Assembly: GCF_000429905.1 (NCBI RefSeq)
Contig: NZ_AUCT01000009.1
Span: 124,001-188,000, forward strand
Direction: 5' to 3'
From: Desulfatibacillum aliphaticivorans DSM 15576
Lineage (GTDB): Bacteria > Desulfobacterota > Desulfobacteria > Desulfobacterales > Desulfatibacillaceae
DNA: 64,000 bases
The translations under genes were made by a program, and so were the position numbers. Every line of letters starts with the position of its first letter. The stretch's first letter is position 1. This document shows, one piece after another, positions 1-7,298 of the stretch. The notes beneath the pieces were generated by a model. That model ran no database searches and had not been told where the DNA came from. It was given only the letters and a program-made list of their open reading frames with translations.

Positions 1-573
1 CCCATGATCAGCAGGATTTATGAGATTGACGCGGCCCTTGGCCTGCTGGACCGCGCCTATTCAGACCTCACGGAGGAAGGCCGTGCCGCTGCAAAACCTC
101 AGATCGGCGCCATGATCGAAGTGCCTTCAGCCGTTTATGTCATCGCCGAACTGGCCAGGCGGGTTGATTTTTTCTCCATTGGAACCAATGACCTCACCCA
201 GTTTCTTCTCGCCATGGACAGAAGCAACCCTTGGGGGCAGGGCTTCAACGACAACCTTCACCCCTCCGTCGTCCATGTCGTTGACGATATCGTCCAAAGA
301 GCCCATCGTAAAAACAAACCGGTCGGTGTATGCGGTGAAATGGCGGGGGATCCGGCATCCGCCCTTCTGCTCATCGGCCTTGGGGTTGATTCCCTGAGCA
401 TGACCCCCTCCAGCCTGCCGCGCATCAAATGGACCATCCGAAACTTTACCATGCAGCAGGCGCGCGGGCTGGCCGACAGTGCGCTAAAGATTGACAATGA
501 AGCCGATACTCAACGGCTGTTGAATCATGCCCTGAATACCGCTGGCCTTAGTGTGCTCGTGCGTGAAACTTGA
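1..573 (+). CDS. PEP-utilising phosphotransferase (PtsI/PtsP type), C-terminal part
   Basis: This is the last 190 residues of a protein whose start lies outside the window; the frame is open from base 1. It shows the C-terminal TIM-barrel of the PEP-utilising family: the motif IGAMIEVPSA near residue 36, then FFSIGTNDLTQF near 56, and GVCGEMAGDP near 110, whose Cys is the conserved catalytic residue of enzyme I. These enzymes take phosphate from phosphoenolpyruvate and pass it to HPr or an NPr-like protein. Enzyme I and PtsP share this domain, and the GAF domain that would mark PtsP would be upstream, so I cannot choose between them. The neighbour downstream is a sigma54 activator, which is compatible with a regulatory (nitrogen-type) phosphotransferase, but the 182-base gap argues against one operon. 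Confidence 0.85.
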   Translation, partial: PMISRIYEIDAALGLLDRAYSDLTEEGRAAAKPQIGAMIEVPSAVYVIAELARRVDFFSIGTNDLTQFLLAMDRSNPWGQGFNDNLHPSVVHVVDDIVQRAHRKNKPVGVCGEMAGDPASALLLIGLGVDSLSMTPSSLPRIKWTIRNFTMQQARGLADSALKIDNEADTQRLLNHALNTAGLSVLVRET

Positions 574-755
574 CCTCATAAAACACAAAAAGAGTAATGC
601 CCATGAACAGATGCGAAAAGCCAAGGTTTTCAAAGCAACAGATTGGTCCGAGGTATACTCCCATCGGCCCTTGGGAAAATAATTGATGCCATCTAAATTT
701 TCCGCTACAATCATTTTACTCTTAAGCCTAACTGCGACAAAGATGGAATCATCCA

Positions 756-2174
756 ATGATAAAAATCTTTCTGGAAATTCATAAGAGCATCCTGGGCTCA
801 ATTCGCGAACCCTTGATCCTTCTGGATTCCAGGTTAAAAGTCGTAACGGCCAATTCCGCTTTTTACCGGATATTCAGAGTCGAACCCTCCGAAACCGAGG
901 GCGTGCTGATATACGATCTGGGCAACCGGCAATGGGACATCCCCGACTTAAGAGAATTGCTGGAAGATATCCTTCCTCAAAATGCCGGCTTTCACGATTT
1001 TGAAGTGGAACATGATTTTGAAACCATCGGGCGCAAGATCATGCATCTGAACGCCAGGCGAATCTACGATCAAGGAGATCAAACCCAATTGATTCTACTA
1101 GCCATCGAGGATGTGACCGAACGCGAATACTATAAAAAACACCTTGAGGATCTGGTTGAAGAGCGAACGGCCGAAATACGAAAACTCAAGGAGCAGCTCG
1201 AAGCCGAGAGGGCCTATCTTCAGGATGAAATCAAACTGGTCTACAACCACGAAGACATTATCGGTAAGAGCGATGCCATTAATTATGTGTTTTATAAAGT
1301 GGAACAAATCGCCGGCACCGATACAAACGTGTTGATTCTCGGAGAAACCGGAACCGGCAAGGAATTGGCGGCCCGCGCTATTCATGGAACAAGCCTGCGC
1401 AACAAACGCACCCTGGTCAAAATGAATTGCGCCGCCCTGCCTTCGAATCTGATTGAAAGCGAACTCTTTGGCCATGAAAAAGGCGCCTTCACCGGCGCGC
1501 AATCCAGGCGGTTGGGGCGTTTCGAAGTCGCCGACCGCGCGACCCTGTTTTTGGATGAGATCGGTGAATTGCCGCTGGAACTGCAACCCAAACTGCTCCG
1601 AGTGATTGAAGACGGGGAGTTCGAACGCCTGGGCAGTTCCGAAACCAAAAAGGTGGATGTGCGCATCATTGCCGCCACCAACCGCGATCTCCAGGCCGAG
1701 GTCCAAAAAGGTTCTTTCCGGGAGGATCTTTGGTACCGGCTGAATGTTTTCCCGATCACCATGCCGCCATTGCGTGAACGCCTGGACGACATCCCACTGT
1801 TGGTAAATTTTTATATTGATAGGATTTCAAGAAGACTGGGTAAAGACATCAAGATGATCCCGGCAGGCGTGATGGATATACTGTGTCAATACCACTGGCC
1901 CGGCAATGTTCGCGAGTTGGAAAATGTCCTCGAAAGGGCCGTAATCAACTCCTCCGGCCCCAAGCTGAGATTGGTGGATGCTCTTAAAAACCCGCGCAAG
2001 GATGCGCCCAGGCCAGATCAAACCCTGGAACAGGTTGAACGCGACTATATTAAGCGAGTACTGGATCAGACCGGGTGGAAAGTGAGCGGCAAAGACAGCG
2101 CGGCTGAAATCCTTGGTCTGGAACGCAGCACCTTGCGCGCCCGCATGCGCAAACTCAATATTCGCAAGCCGTAA
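756..2174 (+). CDS. PAS-domain sigma54-dependent transcriptional activator
   Basis: A 472-residue enhancer-binding protein. Order seen: PAS sensor domain (about 10-120), a charged coiled-coil linker (about 125-160), a sigma54 AAA+ domain (about 165-400) with Walker A GETGTGKE near 196 and the sigma54-contacting loop GAFTGA near 243, then a Fis-type helix-turn-helix at the end (AAEILGLERSTLRARMRKL). There is no receiver domain, so its signal is probably sensed directly by the PAS domain; no transmembrane segment is visible, so it acts in the cytoplasm. The start has no good Shine-Dalgarno sequence. Immediately downstream lie two tandem near-palindromes and a -24/-12-like element in front of an envelope gene set, so this protein is the obvious candidate to activate that set. 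The inducing signal is unknown. Confidence 0.93.
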   Translation: MIKIFLEIHKSILGSIREPLILLDSRLKVVTANSAFYRIFRVEPSETEGVLIYDLGNRQWDIPDLRELLEDILPQNAGFHDFEVEHDFETIGRKIMHLNARRIYDQGDQTQLILLAIEDVTEREYYKKHLEDLVEERTAEIRKLKEQLEAERAYLQDEIKLVYNHEDIIGKSDAINYVFYKVEQIAGTDTNVLILGETGTGKELAARAIHGTSLRNKRTLVKMNCAALPSNLIESELFGHEKGAFTGAQSRRLGRFEVADRATLFLDEIGELPLELQPKLLRVIEDGEFERLGSSETKKVDVRIIAATNRDLQAEVQKGSFREDLWYRLNVFPITMPPLRERLDDIPLLVNFYIDRISRRLGKDIKMIPAGVMDILCQYHWPGNVRELENVLERAVINSSGPKLRLVDALKNPRKDAPRPDQTLEQVERDYIKRVLDQTGWKVSGKDSAAEILGLERSTLRARMRKLNIRKP

Positions 2175-2240
2175 ACCCTCCATTACAATTTCAAACCGCA
2201 TTTACTTTCAACACCCCTGCAAGAAATAAATTAAAAAAAG

Positions 2241-2271
2241 GGTCGTATATGACCATTGGTTGCATATGACC
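2241..2271. promoter_or_regulatory. Candidate upstream activator sites (two tandem near-palindromes)
   Basis: Two 14-base elements, GGTCGTATATGACC at 2241-2254 and GGTTGCATATGACC at 2258-2271, lie 17 bases apart start to start. The first is palindromic except for one base pair. They sit about 100-130 bases before a -24/-12-like sequence and directly after the gene for a sigma54 activator, which is where enhancer sites for such a protein are expected. Assignment to that regulator is inference. Confidence 0.5.
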
Positions 2272-2370
2272 TTCTCAAGAAGGTGCCAATAGGTTCCCCG
2301 TACATTTTGTTCTGCTGATTAATCCTGTCAATTCAGATGGATAAACCCATAATAGCGCGCCTTAAAATAC

Positions 2371-2385
2371 TGGCATGAAGATTGA
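2371..2385 (+). promoter_or_regulatory. Candidate sigma54 (-24/-12) promoter
   Basis: The sequence TGGCATGAAGATTGA has GG and GA doublets with the invariant 10-base spacing of sigma54 promoters (consensus GG-N10-GC), with one mismatch at the -12 C. Transcription would start near 2397, about 120 bases before the ZraP-like gene. The mismatch lowers confidence. Confidence 0.38.
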
Positions 2386-2518
2386 AGTATAAGGATGCAT
2401 TTGCATGATGATTTTCCTTGGCGCATCGTGCCGGATGACGCGGGCCTGCCGAATAAATGGCCCCTGAATCAGGCTTTGAGCGCGATCAATATCTGATATC
2501 GGATCAGGAGATAGGGCT

Positions 2519-3019
2519 ATGTGCAATAAGAGAATCTGCAACTTGGCGGTAGTCCCAGCAATGGTATTGCTTTTTTTATTGGCTTCGAATGCCTTGGGTC
2601 AGGACGTGACGAGTTCCGGAGGTCACAGAGAGGGATACGGCGCTTACGGGATGATGGGTCAGAATCCGGATGAAATCCTGGAATACGGCCATTCCATGAT
2701 GCGATATGGTTTTCGGGAAAGCGGGATGCCGAGCGGATCCAGCAAATATCCAGGATATGATGGGCATTTAAGCGATGCAACTATTAAAATGCTCAACGTC
2801 GAGCAAGAGGCCTTTATCAAAGCCACTGAAACGCTTAGGCAAACGATCTATGAAAAGGAGTTGTACCTGAAAGCGGAGCTTGTCAAGAAGCAGCCGGATG
2901 TCGTCACGGCGCTGGGTTTTCAGAAAGAAATTTCCGAGGCGCGCGGCCAGTTCGAACAAAGGATGATTGAACACTTGATACAGATGAAAATGATAAACCT
3001 GGAAGCTGAAAAAAAATAG
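2519..3019 (+). CDS. Periplasmic ZraP/CpxP-like metal or stress protein
   Basis: A 166-residue exported protein. A signal peptide occupies about residues 1-27 (hydrophobic VVPAMVLLFLLASNALGQ). The next 55 residues are rich in Gly, Met, Tyr and Ser. The second half (about 85-160) is a long charged helical region resembling the Metal_resist/LTXXQ family of periplasmic chaperones (ZraP, CpxP, Spy). A good ribosome site (AGGAGA) precedes the ATG by seven bases. Such proteins bind zinc or protect misfolded envelope proteins. It is the first gene of the envelope set and lies behind a putative sigma54 promoter; zraP in enteric bacteria is also sigma54-dependent, which supports the assignment by analogy. 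The exact ligand is not visible. Confidence 0.65.
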   Translation: MCNKRICNLAVVPAMVLLFLLASNALGQDVTSSGGHREGYGAYGMMGQNPDEILEYGHSMMRYGFRESGMPSGSSKYPGYDGHLSDATIKMLNVEQEAFIKATETLRQTIYEKELYLKAELVKKQPDVVTALGFQKEISEARGQFEQRMIEHLIQMKMINLEAEKK

Positions 3020-3088
3020 AGCATCTGAACGATTACCAGGTAACCGATGATTACCTTTCGAGGAAACCAGTAACGAGAAGAGGTCACA

Positions 3089-3214
3089 ATGGGCGACAAA
3101 GGGAAAAAAGATAAAGGCAAGCGCGAAGAGCAGAAGAAAGGCAAACACTCCTTGAAGGAGAAACGCAAACAAAAAAAAGATAAAACGGCTCCATTTCAAA
3201 TAAATGCTAAATGA
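3089..3214 (+). CDS. Lysine-rich 41-residue small protein
   Basis: A short open frame beginning MGDKGKKDKGKREEQ and ending PFQINAK. About 40 percent of its residues are Lys; there is no hydrophobic segment. A GAAGAGG ribosome site lies seven bases before the ATG, and the gene sits in line with the envelope genes on either side. I do not recognise a family with certainty. Basic small proteins of this type often sit in stress operons, but no function can be claimed from sequence. Its reality rests on the ribosome site and position. Confidence 0.5.
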   Translation: MGDKGKKDKGKREEQKKGKHSLKEKRKQKKDKTAPFQINAK

Positions 3215-3354
3215 CCACATCCATTGTGGGGACGGTCAATGGCAGGGTCGGCAAGACTCACATGAAATTATTCAGGACGAACGGTAAGTTCGGGAGCGAT
3301 GCACGGCCCACCCATTCGCATGCACCGTCTCGATAGACCGGAAAGGATAATCCT

Positions 3355-3504
3355 ATGCTGTGGACAATCGCCGTATTTCTCATCGTTATGTGGACGCTCG
3401 GATTGATCACCTCGTACACGATGGGCGGGTTCATTCATGTCCTTTTTGTAATCGCAGTGGTCGTGGTTCTCACACGGGTCATCCAGGGCCGTCGGCTGCT
3501 TTGA
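3355..3504 (+). CDS. DUF5670 (Lmo0937-type) small membrane protein, copy 1
   Basis: A 49-residue protein beginning MLWTIAVFLIVMWTLGL and ending in the family's typical RVIQGRRLL. It has two hydrophobic segments (about 3-20 and 25-43) separated by a short Gly-containing turn (TMGGFIHVL), so it is a double-pass inner membrane peptide. The length and the MLW start and VIQGR end match the Lmo0937/DUF5670 family. A GAAAGGATAA sequence upstream can serve as ribosome site. A second copy of about 60 percent identity lies at 5731-5880. Members are often near stress or envelope genes; function unknown. Confidence 0.72.
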   Translation: MLWTIAVFLIVMWTLGLITSYTMGGFIHVLFVIAVVVVLTRVIQGRRLL

Positions 3505-3510
3505 AGTTGA

Positions 3511-3690
3511 AGGCGATTGGGTTCCGCAGCGACGATTGAAGATTGGACGGCCTTCGAGGGAAGCATCATGGCCAATGGCGACATCTCGGTCAATACCGGC
3601 GCCCAGATCACTGACCGTTTATTGGCCGGGGCTCAACCATCAGGAGCTGGCGGAATTACCCTGATCTCCGCCACCATCATTATGCCCTAA
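3511..3690 (+). pseudogene. Remnant of a DUF3494 ice-binding-like protein (C-terminus)
   Basis: The frame is open from 3511 to a stop at 3688-3690 but has no start codon in a sensible place and begins just after a stop. The product reads LGSAATIEDWTAFEGSIMA, then DISVNTGAQITDRLLAGAQ. This is the end of the DUF3494 ice-binding/adhesin beta-solenoid fold (family pattern: VGSSAT, FEG-I-A, NTGA, GR-LA). Complete members have 200 or more residues, so this is a decayed fragment. The upstream part has been replaced by the DUF5670 gene. Confidence 0.6.
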
Positions 3691-3728
3691 GGCACGAGGT
3701 GTCGGTCGATCGACAAGACACATGGGGT

Positions 3729-3779
3729 CTTCCCGCATCACGACAATACGGGAAGGCCCACTTGGAAAGGAGAATTCTC
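3729..3779 (+). promoter_or_regulatory. Leader hairpins before the OmpA-like gene
   Basis: CTTCCCGCAT (3729-3738) pairs with ATACGGGAAG (3746-3755) with one mismatch, and GGAGAATTCTCC (3768-3779), which contains the ribosome site, is a perfect palindrome ending just before the ATG. There is no T-run, so a stability or translation role is more likely than termination. Inference only. Confidence 0.35.
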
Positions 3780-3780
3780 C

Positions 3781-4803
3781 ATGCGAAAAAAAATGATGCT
3801 CTTAGCGCTCGCTATATTTGTGTTTGCTCTCGCCACCCCTTCCTTGGCTGAGAACCGAGCTGGCGCTGTAACCCTGTCGCCGTTTATTGGCGGTTACGTG
3901 TTTGATTGTCCTGAGTGCCTGGACAACGACTGGTACTTTGGACTGCGCGGCGGTTACAATTTTACCGAGCACTGGGGAATAGAGGGCCTTTTAGGCTACG
4001 TCCCCACTGAAAGCAACGCACACAGTTACAACGGCCAGGACGTTGACGTGTATCGCTACGGGGTGGAGGGCCTGTATCATTTCATGCCGAAAAGCAATTT
4101 TGTGCCGTTTGTCGCTATTGGTTTTGGAGGCAAGCGCGTGGACGGACCGTCGGGCTACGATGACGACAAACGAGGAATGTTCGATTATGGAGTTGGGCTC
4201 AAGTACTTTGTCTCAAAAAATGTGGCCTTGCGGGCCGATGTCCGGCACGACTTGTATTACGAGTCCGACGACCTCGACAATAATCTGGAATATACCGCCG
4301 GCCTGACCATTCTGTTCGGGGGGAGCAAAAAAATAATGGAGGCCGCTGCCCCGCCCCCTCGCATAGAGGAGACTGAACCTGTGCATGTAGCGGCGCCTTT
4401 ACCTACAACGGTTTCCGAACCAACGCCGAAAGCGATTCTGGTCGAGTTCACGGACACGCATTTTGAATTCAACAAATCGGCCCTCACTCCGCAAGGAAAA
4501 GAGGTTCTGGCCGCAAACATCCGAACCCTGAAAGCCAACCCGGACATGAATATCCTGGTTGCGGGCTATACCTCCGCCAGCGGTTCCGAGGAATACAATC
4601 AGAAGCTGAGCGAAAGAAGGGCGACCACTGTCAGGGATGCTCTTATCCAAGGAGGCATTGCTCCGGAAAGACTCACTAAAATCGGATATGGCGAGAAACG
4701 GCCAGCCACGTTTGAACCATATCCTTGGGACCTTGAGTCGAAGGCAGCCAAGTCCAACATGAGAGTTCTGTTCACAATCATCGTGAAAGAGGGAAAGAAA
4801 TGA
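3781..4803 (+). CDS. OmpA-family outer membrane protein
   Basis: A 340-residue protein. Residues 1-23 are a signal peptide (ALAIFVFALATPSLAEN). Residues about 25-180 form an eight-strand beta-barrel of the OmpA-like type (alternating aromatic strands, ending in the strand LEYTAGLTILF). A Pro-rich linker (about 190-215) leads to an OmpA/MotB peptidoglycan-binding domain (about 220-335) with FEFNKSALTPQGKEVL and the signature GYTSASGSEEYNQKLSERRA. The protein should link outer membrane and cell wall. A strong AAGGAG ribosome site sits inside a palindrome directly before the ATG. The stop overlaps the next start by four bases (ATGA), so the two are translationally coupled. Confidence 0.9.
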   Translation: MRKKMMLLALAIFVFALATPSLAENRAGAVTLSPFIGGYVFDCPECLDNDWYFGLRGGYNFTEHWGIEGLLGYVPTESNAHSYNGQDVDVYRYGVEGLYHFMPKSNFVPFVAIGFGGKRVDGPSGYDDDKRGMFDYGVGLKYFVSKNVALRADVRHDLYYESDDLDNNLEYTAGLTILFGGSKKIMEAAAPPPRIEETEPVHVAAPLPTTVSEPTPKAILVEFTDTHFEFNKSALTPQGKEVLAANIRTLKANPDMNILVAGYTSASGSEEYNQKLSERRATTVRDALIQGGIAPERLTKIGYGEKRPATFEPYPWDLESKAAKSNMRVLFTIIVKEGKK

Positions 4804-5027
4804 ACACAATCAAAATAGCGGCAGTCGTTCTGATCGCGGCAGGCATTCTGGGCTTGGCGTATGGCGGTTTTGTGTACACCAAGGAAACTCATACAGCCAA
4901 ACTGGGGGGGATTGAACTGTCGGTCAAGGACCGGGAGACGGTCAACATCCCGGTCTGGGCCGGCGTAGGAGCGATCGTTGCCGGTGCGTTGCTCCTTGTG
5001 GTTCCGCTCGGTGGGAAAAACAGATGA
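4800..5027 (+). CDS. Small two-helix membrane protein (DUF3185-like)
   Basis: A 75-residue protein with two membrane segments (about 5-24 and 51-69) joined by a polar periplasmic-type loop containing KETHTAKLGGIELSVKDRE. The pattern of two helices around a short charged loop resembles DUF3185, though I am not certain of the family. It overlaps the OmpA-like gene by ATGA, which shows the two are expressed together. Function unknown; its place in the set suggests an envelope stress role. Confidence 0.6.
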   Translation: MNTIKIAAVVLIAAGILGLAYGGFVYTKETHTAKLGGIELSVKDRETVNIPVWAGVGAIVAGALLLVVPLGGKNR

Positions 5028-5062
5028 CCATGAGCGCGTGAACAAGAAAAGGATAACACTCC

Positions 5063-5635
5063 ATGAAATCGAAACAATTGATGGGATTGACGCTATTCGG
5101 GATCACTGCTTTATGGTTGAGCATTCTGATCCTTCCGGCAGGTGCGGAGATGAATGTCCAGGTGGGGATTAACCTGCCTCCCTTTATCCAATTTTCCGCT
5201 CCTCCCGAGATGATCGTGCTGCCTGAGACCGATGTTTATGTTGTGCCGGACGTACAAGATGACATTTTCTTCTATGACGGCTGGTGGTGGCGTCCATGGA
5301 AAGGTAATTGGTATCGTTCACAGAGCCACGACAGGGATTGGGCTCATTTTTCCGGAGTCCCGGTATTTTATAACGAGGTGCCAAAGGAGTGGAGGCAACA
5401 CTACAAGAACCATGATTGGAAAGGCCGCCGCTGGCAATACGAACGCATTCCCCACCAACAGGTGCAACAAAACTGGCAAGGTTGGAAAAAGGACAAGCAT
5501 TGGAAAAACAATAAGAACTGGGGAGTTGAAGAGTCGAATTTCCAGCAGCAAGAGCATGGGCAACAACCCCAGGTCCAGGAGCAAGGAAACCAAGGGAAAG
5601 GTCATGGCGGTAAAGGGAAGGGACACGGGAAATAA
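5063..5635 (+). CDS. Secreted aromatic- and Gln/His-rich protein
   Basis: A 190-residue protein with a signal peptide (about 1-28, cleaved near PAGA-EM). The mature N-terminal part has VYVVPDVQDDIFFYDGWWWR, a short beta-rich, Trp-rich pattern seen in uncharacterised exported proteins of Desulfobacterota and methylotrophs. The middle is rich in Trp, His, Lys and Gln, and the tail is a Gly-His-Lys repeat (GKGHGGKGKGHGK) that could bind metal or polyanion. It follows the OmpA-like pair by 35 bases with an AAGGATAA ribosome site. I know no function for the family; a periplasmic or surface role is inferred only from the signal peptide. Confidence 0.62.
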   Translation: MKSKQLMGLTLFGITALWLSILILPAGAEMNVQVGINLPPFIQFSAPPEMIVLPETDVYVVPDVQDDIFFYDGWWWRPWKGNWYRSQSHDRDWAHFSGVPVFYNEVPKEWRQHYKNHDWKGRRWQYERIPHQQVQQNWQGWKKDKHWKNNKNWGVEESNFQQQEHGQQPQVQEQGNQGKGHGGKGKGHGK

Positions 5636-5730
5636 GGACTCAAAGCCCCATGACCTTCGAGTAAACCAAAATTCCGGAGCATATGTCCCCAACCGACAAT
5701 AGACCGACTCGATTAGGGAGGAAAAACAAA

Positions 5731-5880
5731 ATGTTATGGACCGTTGTCGCAGCATTGCTAATCCTGTGGCTTTTGGGGATTACAACCCACGTCACGGCTG
5801 GAGGACTTATTCATGTGTTAGTGGTAGTCGCCATTATCGTGGTGCTGCTTAGGGTTATTCAAGGGCGGAAGCCGTTCTAA
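5731..5880 (+). CDS. DUF5670 (Lmo0937-type) small membrane protein, copy 2
   Basis: A 49-residue protein, MLWTVVAALLILWLLGI at the start and RVIQGRKPF at the end. The open frame extends 16 codons further upstream, but the ATG at 5731 is preceded by AGGGAGGAAAAAC and gives exactly the family length and the same start as copy 1 at 3355. It has two membrane helices and, like the OmpA, lipoprotein and BON genes beside it, belongs to the envelope set. Two non-identical copies 2.4 kb apart suggest an old local duplication. Confidence 0.8.
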   Translation: MLWTVVAALLILWLLGITTHVTAGGLIHVLVVVAIIVVLLRVIQGRKPF

Positions 5881-5942
5881 AAAGCAACTCAGCCCAATTC
5901 ACGTCATGCAACATTGCGTGAGACGAGAAAGGAGCCATTTCA

Positions 5943-6386
5943 ATGCAAAAAAAGAGAAGTTGGAAAAAAACCATAGGTCTTCTAGTCCTGGTGCTCTTCC
6001 TGGTACAGACGGTCTCATGCGGCTATTTCATGTACCCGGGGCGCAGGGGACAAACAGGCGGACGGGTGGATGCCGGCGTGGCGGTCATGGATGGCCTCTG
6101 CTTGCTGCTTTTCATAATTCCCGGGGTTGTCGCCTTTGCCGTGGACTTCAGCTCCGGCGCCATCTACATCCCCGGGAGCCGTGCAGAGCAAAAGAATGGA
6201 GAAACAACCGTTGTATTGGCCGATCCAAAGGACCTGAACGAGGCGGCCCTGGAGCAGATCATCCATGAGCAAACGGGTCTGACCATTGAACTCAAAAACG
6301 CCATCATGAAACCTCTGGACGCTGAAACTCCCGACCGTATTGGTCAGGTGTTGGATGACCTGGAGCAACACGGCAACATCGGATAG
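5943..6386 (+). CDS. Lipoprotein of the YceK-like family
   Basis: A 147-residue protein with a basic N-terminus, a hydrophobic stretch, and a lipobox ending at Cys near residue 26 (QTVSC), so it is probably acylated and anchored to a membrane. The following region (RRGQTGGRVDAGVAVMDG, then a hydrophobic FIIPGVVAFAVDFSSGAIY) is typical of a proteobacterial lipoprotein family that databases sometimes mislabel as polyribonucleotide nucleotidyltransferase; nothing here supports that enzyme name. The C-terminal half is helical and charged. An AAAGGAG ribosome site is present. Function unknown. Confidence 0.68.
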   Translation: MQKKRSWKKTIGLLVLVLFLVQTVSCGYFMYPGRRGQTGGRVDAGVAVMDGLCLLLFIIPGVVAFAVDFSSGAIYIPGSRAEQKNGETTVVLADPKDLNEAALEQIIHEQTGLTIELKNAIMKPLDAETPDRIGQVLDDLEQHGNIG

Positions 6387-6424
6387 GAAATAATTCCCAA
6401 AACTTGAAGAAGGAGAAAATTCTT

Positions 6425-6736
6425 ATGAACCACGTAAAAGGTGTTTCTGCGGTTCTTATCGCTATGTTCCTGATTCTTTCCATAGGATGCGCATCCACTT
6501 CAAGCAGAGAGGGAACCGGAGAATACGTAGATGACAGTGTCATCACCGCAAAGGTCAAGGCCGCAATTTTCAATGAGCCTTCCTTGAAGTTATTCGAGAT
6601 CAATGTCGAAACTTTCAAGGGCGTCGTTCAATTGAGCGGTTTCGTAAGTTCCCGGGCCGATATTTATAAGGCGGTCGAGGTCGCCCAAGGTGTCGGAGGG
6701 GTGAAGTCGGTTAAAAATGGCATGGCGGTTAAGTAA
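6425..6736 (+). CDS. BON-domain lipoprotein (OsmY-like)
   Basis: A 103-residue protein. The start at 6425 is chosen because AGAAGGAG lies at the right distance; an in-frame ATG at 6404 would add seven residues. The signal ends in a lipobox (ILSIGC, Cys near 22). The rest is a single BON domain: DDSVITAKVKAAIFNEPSLK, then VVQLSGFVSS and GVKSVKNGM, with the conserved central Gly. BON domains bind phospholipid and are common in osmotic or envelope stress proteins such as OsmY, which fits the rest of this gene set. It is the last gene before a 350-base non-coding stretch. Confidence 0.85.
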   Translation: MNHVKGVSAVLIAMFLILSIGCASTSSREGTGEYVDDSVITAKVKAAIFNEPSLKLFEINVETFKGVVQLSGFVSSRADIYKAVEVAQGVGGVKSVKNGMAVK

Positions 6737-7094
6737 CAGTCGAAGAGTTTTTCATACATAAAAGGGGCCTCACGTGAGTATTGCCGGAAGGCAGGCCATG
6801 ATGATTTCATGGATAGTTCGGCAAAATGCACCAGCGCCTCCTTGAACCTGTGACAAGTGGTTTTTAGGACAGTCGGGTTTCGGATATATTACATATGTTA
6901 TATCTATTTGAAGCTATGGGAAATATTGGATTATATAGGGAATGAGCTCTTGGTTGCATTGAAACTATCCTTAGATATTGCCAATGGGCATATTTTATAG
7001 ATTTGTTAAGTATATTAACCATTTACTCTGGAAACAGGAAGAGTCCCAAATGGATGGATGATATTGCTGATGGCAGCCCATTGGTAGCCGGGCA
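6737..7094. other. Non-coding stretch before the island
   Basis: About 360 bases with no credible gene. The middle (6880-7020) is AT-rich. I see no clear hairpin with a T-run for the upstream BON gene. Confidence 0.5.
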
Positions 7095-7131
7095 AGAAAA
7101 AGGGCGATGCGGTGATTTTCACCGATCGCCC
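7095..7131 (-). terminator. Original tRNA-Pro terminator, left of the island
   Basis: On the minus strand, a strong hairpin (GGGCGATCGGTG paired with the arm at 7102-7115, tetraloop AAAA) is followed by five T. It lies just beyond the truncated tRNA copy at 7148-7202, where the tRNA-Pro terminator would have been before the island integrated. Confidence 0.7.
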
Positions 7132-7147
7132 AAGATCTTCATTTTGC

Positions 7148-7202
<55 letters not shown>

Positions 7203-7298
7203 CAAGCGAGGGGGATTAGGCAACTTGCTGCCCTTGTTCTAAATCCTTACGCCTAAAAATTTTTCGTCAAGTTTTTGCCGGGATAAAGGGCTCTATCA

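Noticed and set aside
3700..3760. Terminator before the OmpA-like gene
   Set aside because: The hairpin has no following T-run and is close to the start codon, so a leader structure is more likely.
5943..6386. Polyribonucleotide nucleotidyltransferase, a label that related lipoproteins carry in databases
   Set aside because: The protein is a 147-residue lipoprotein without any nucleotidyltransferase motif.
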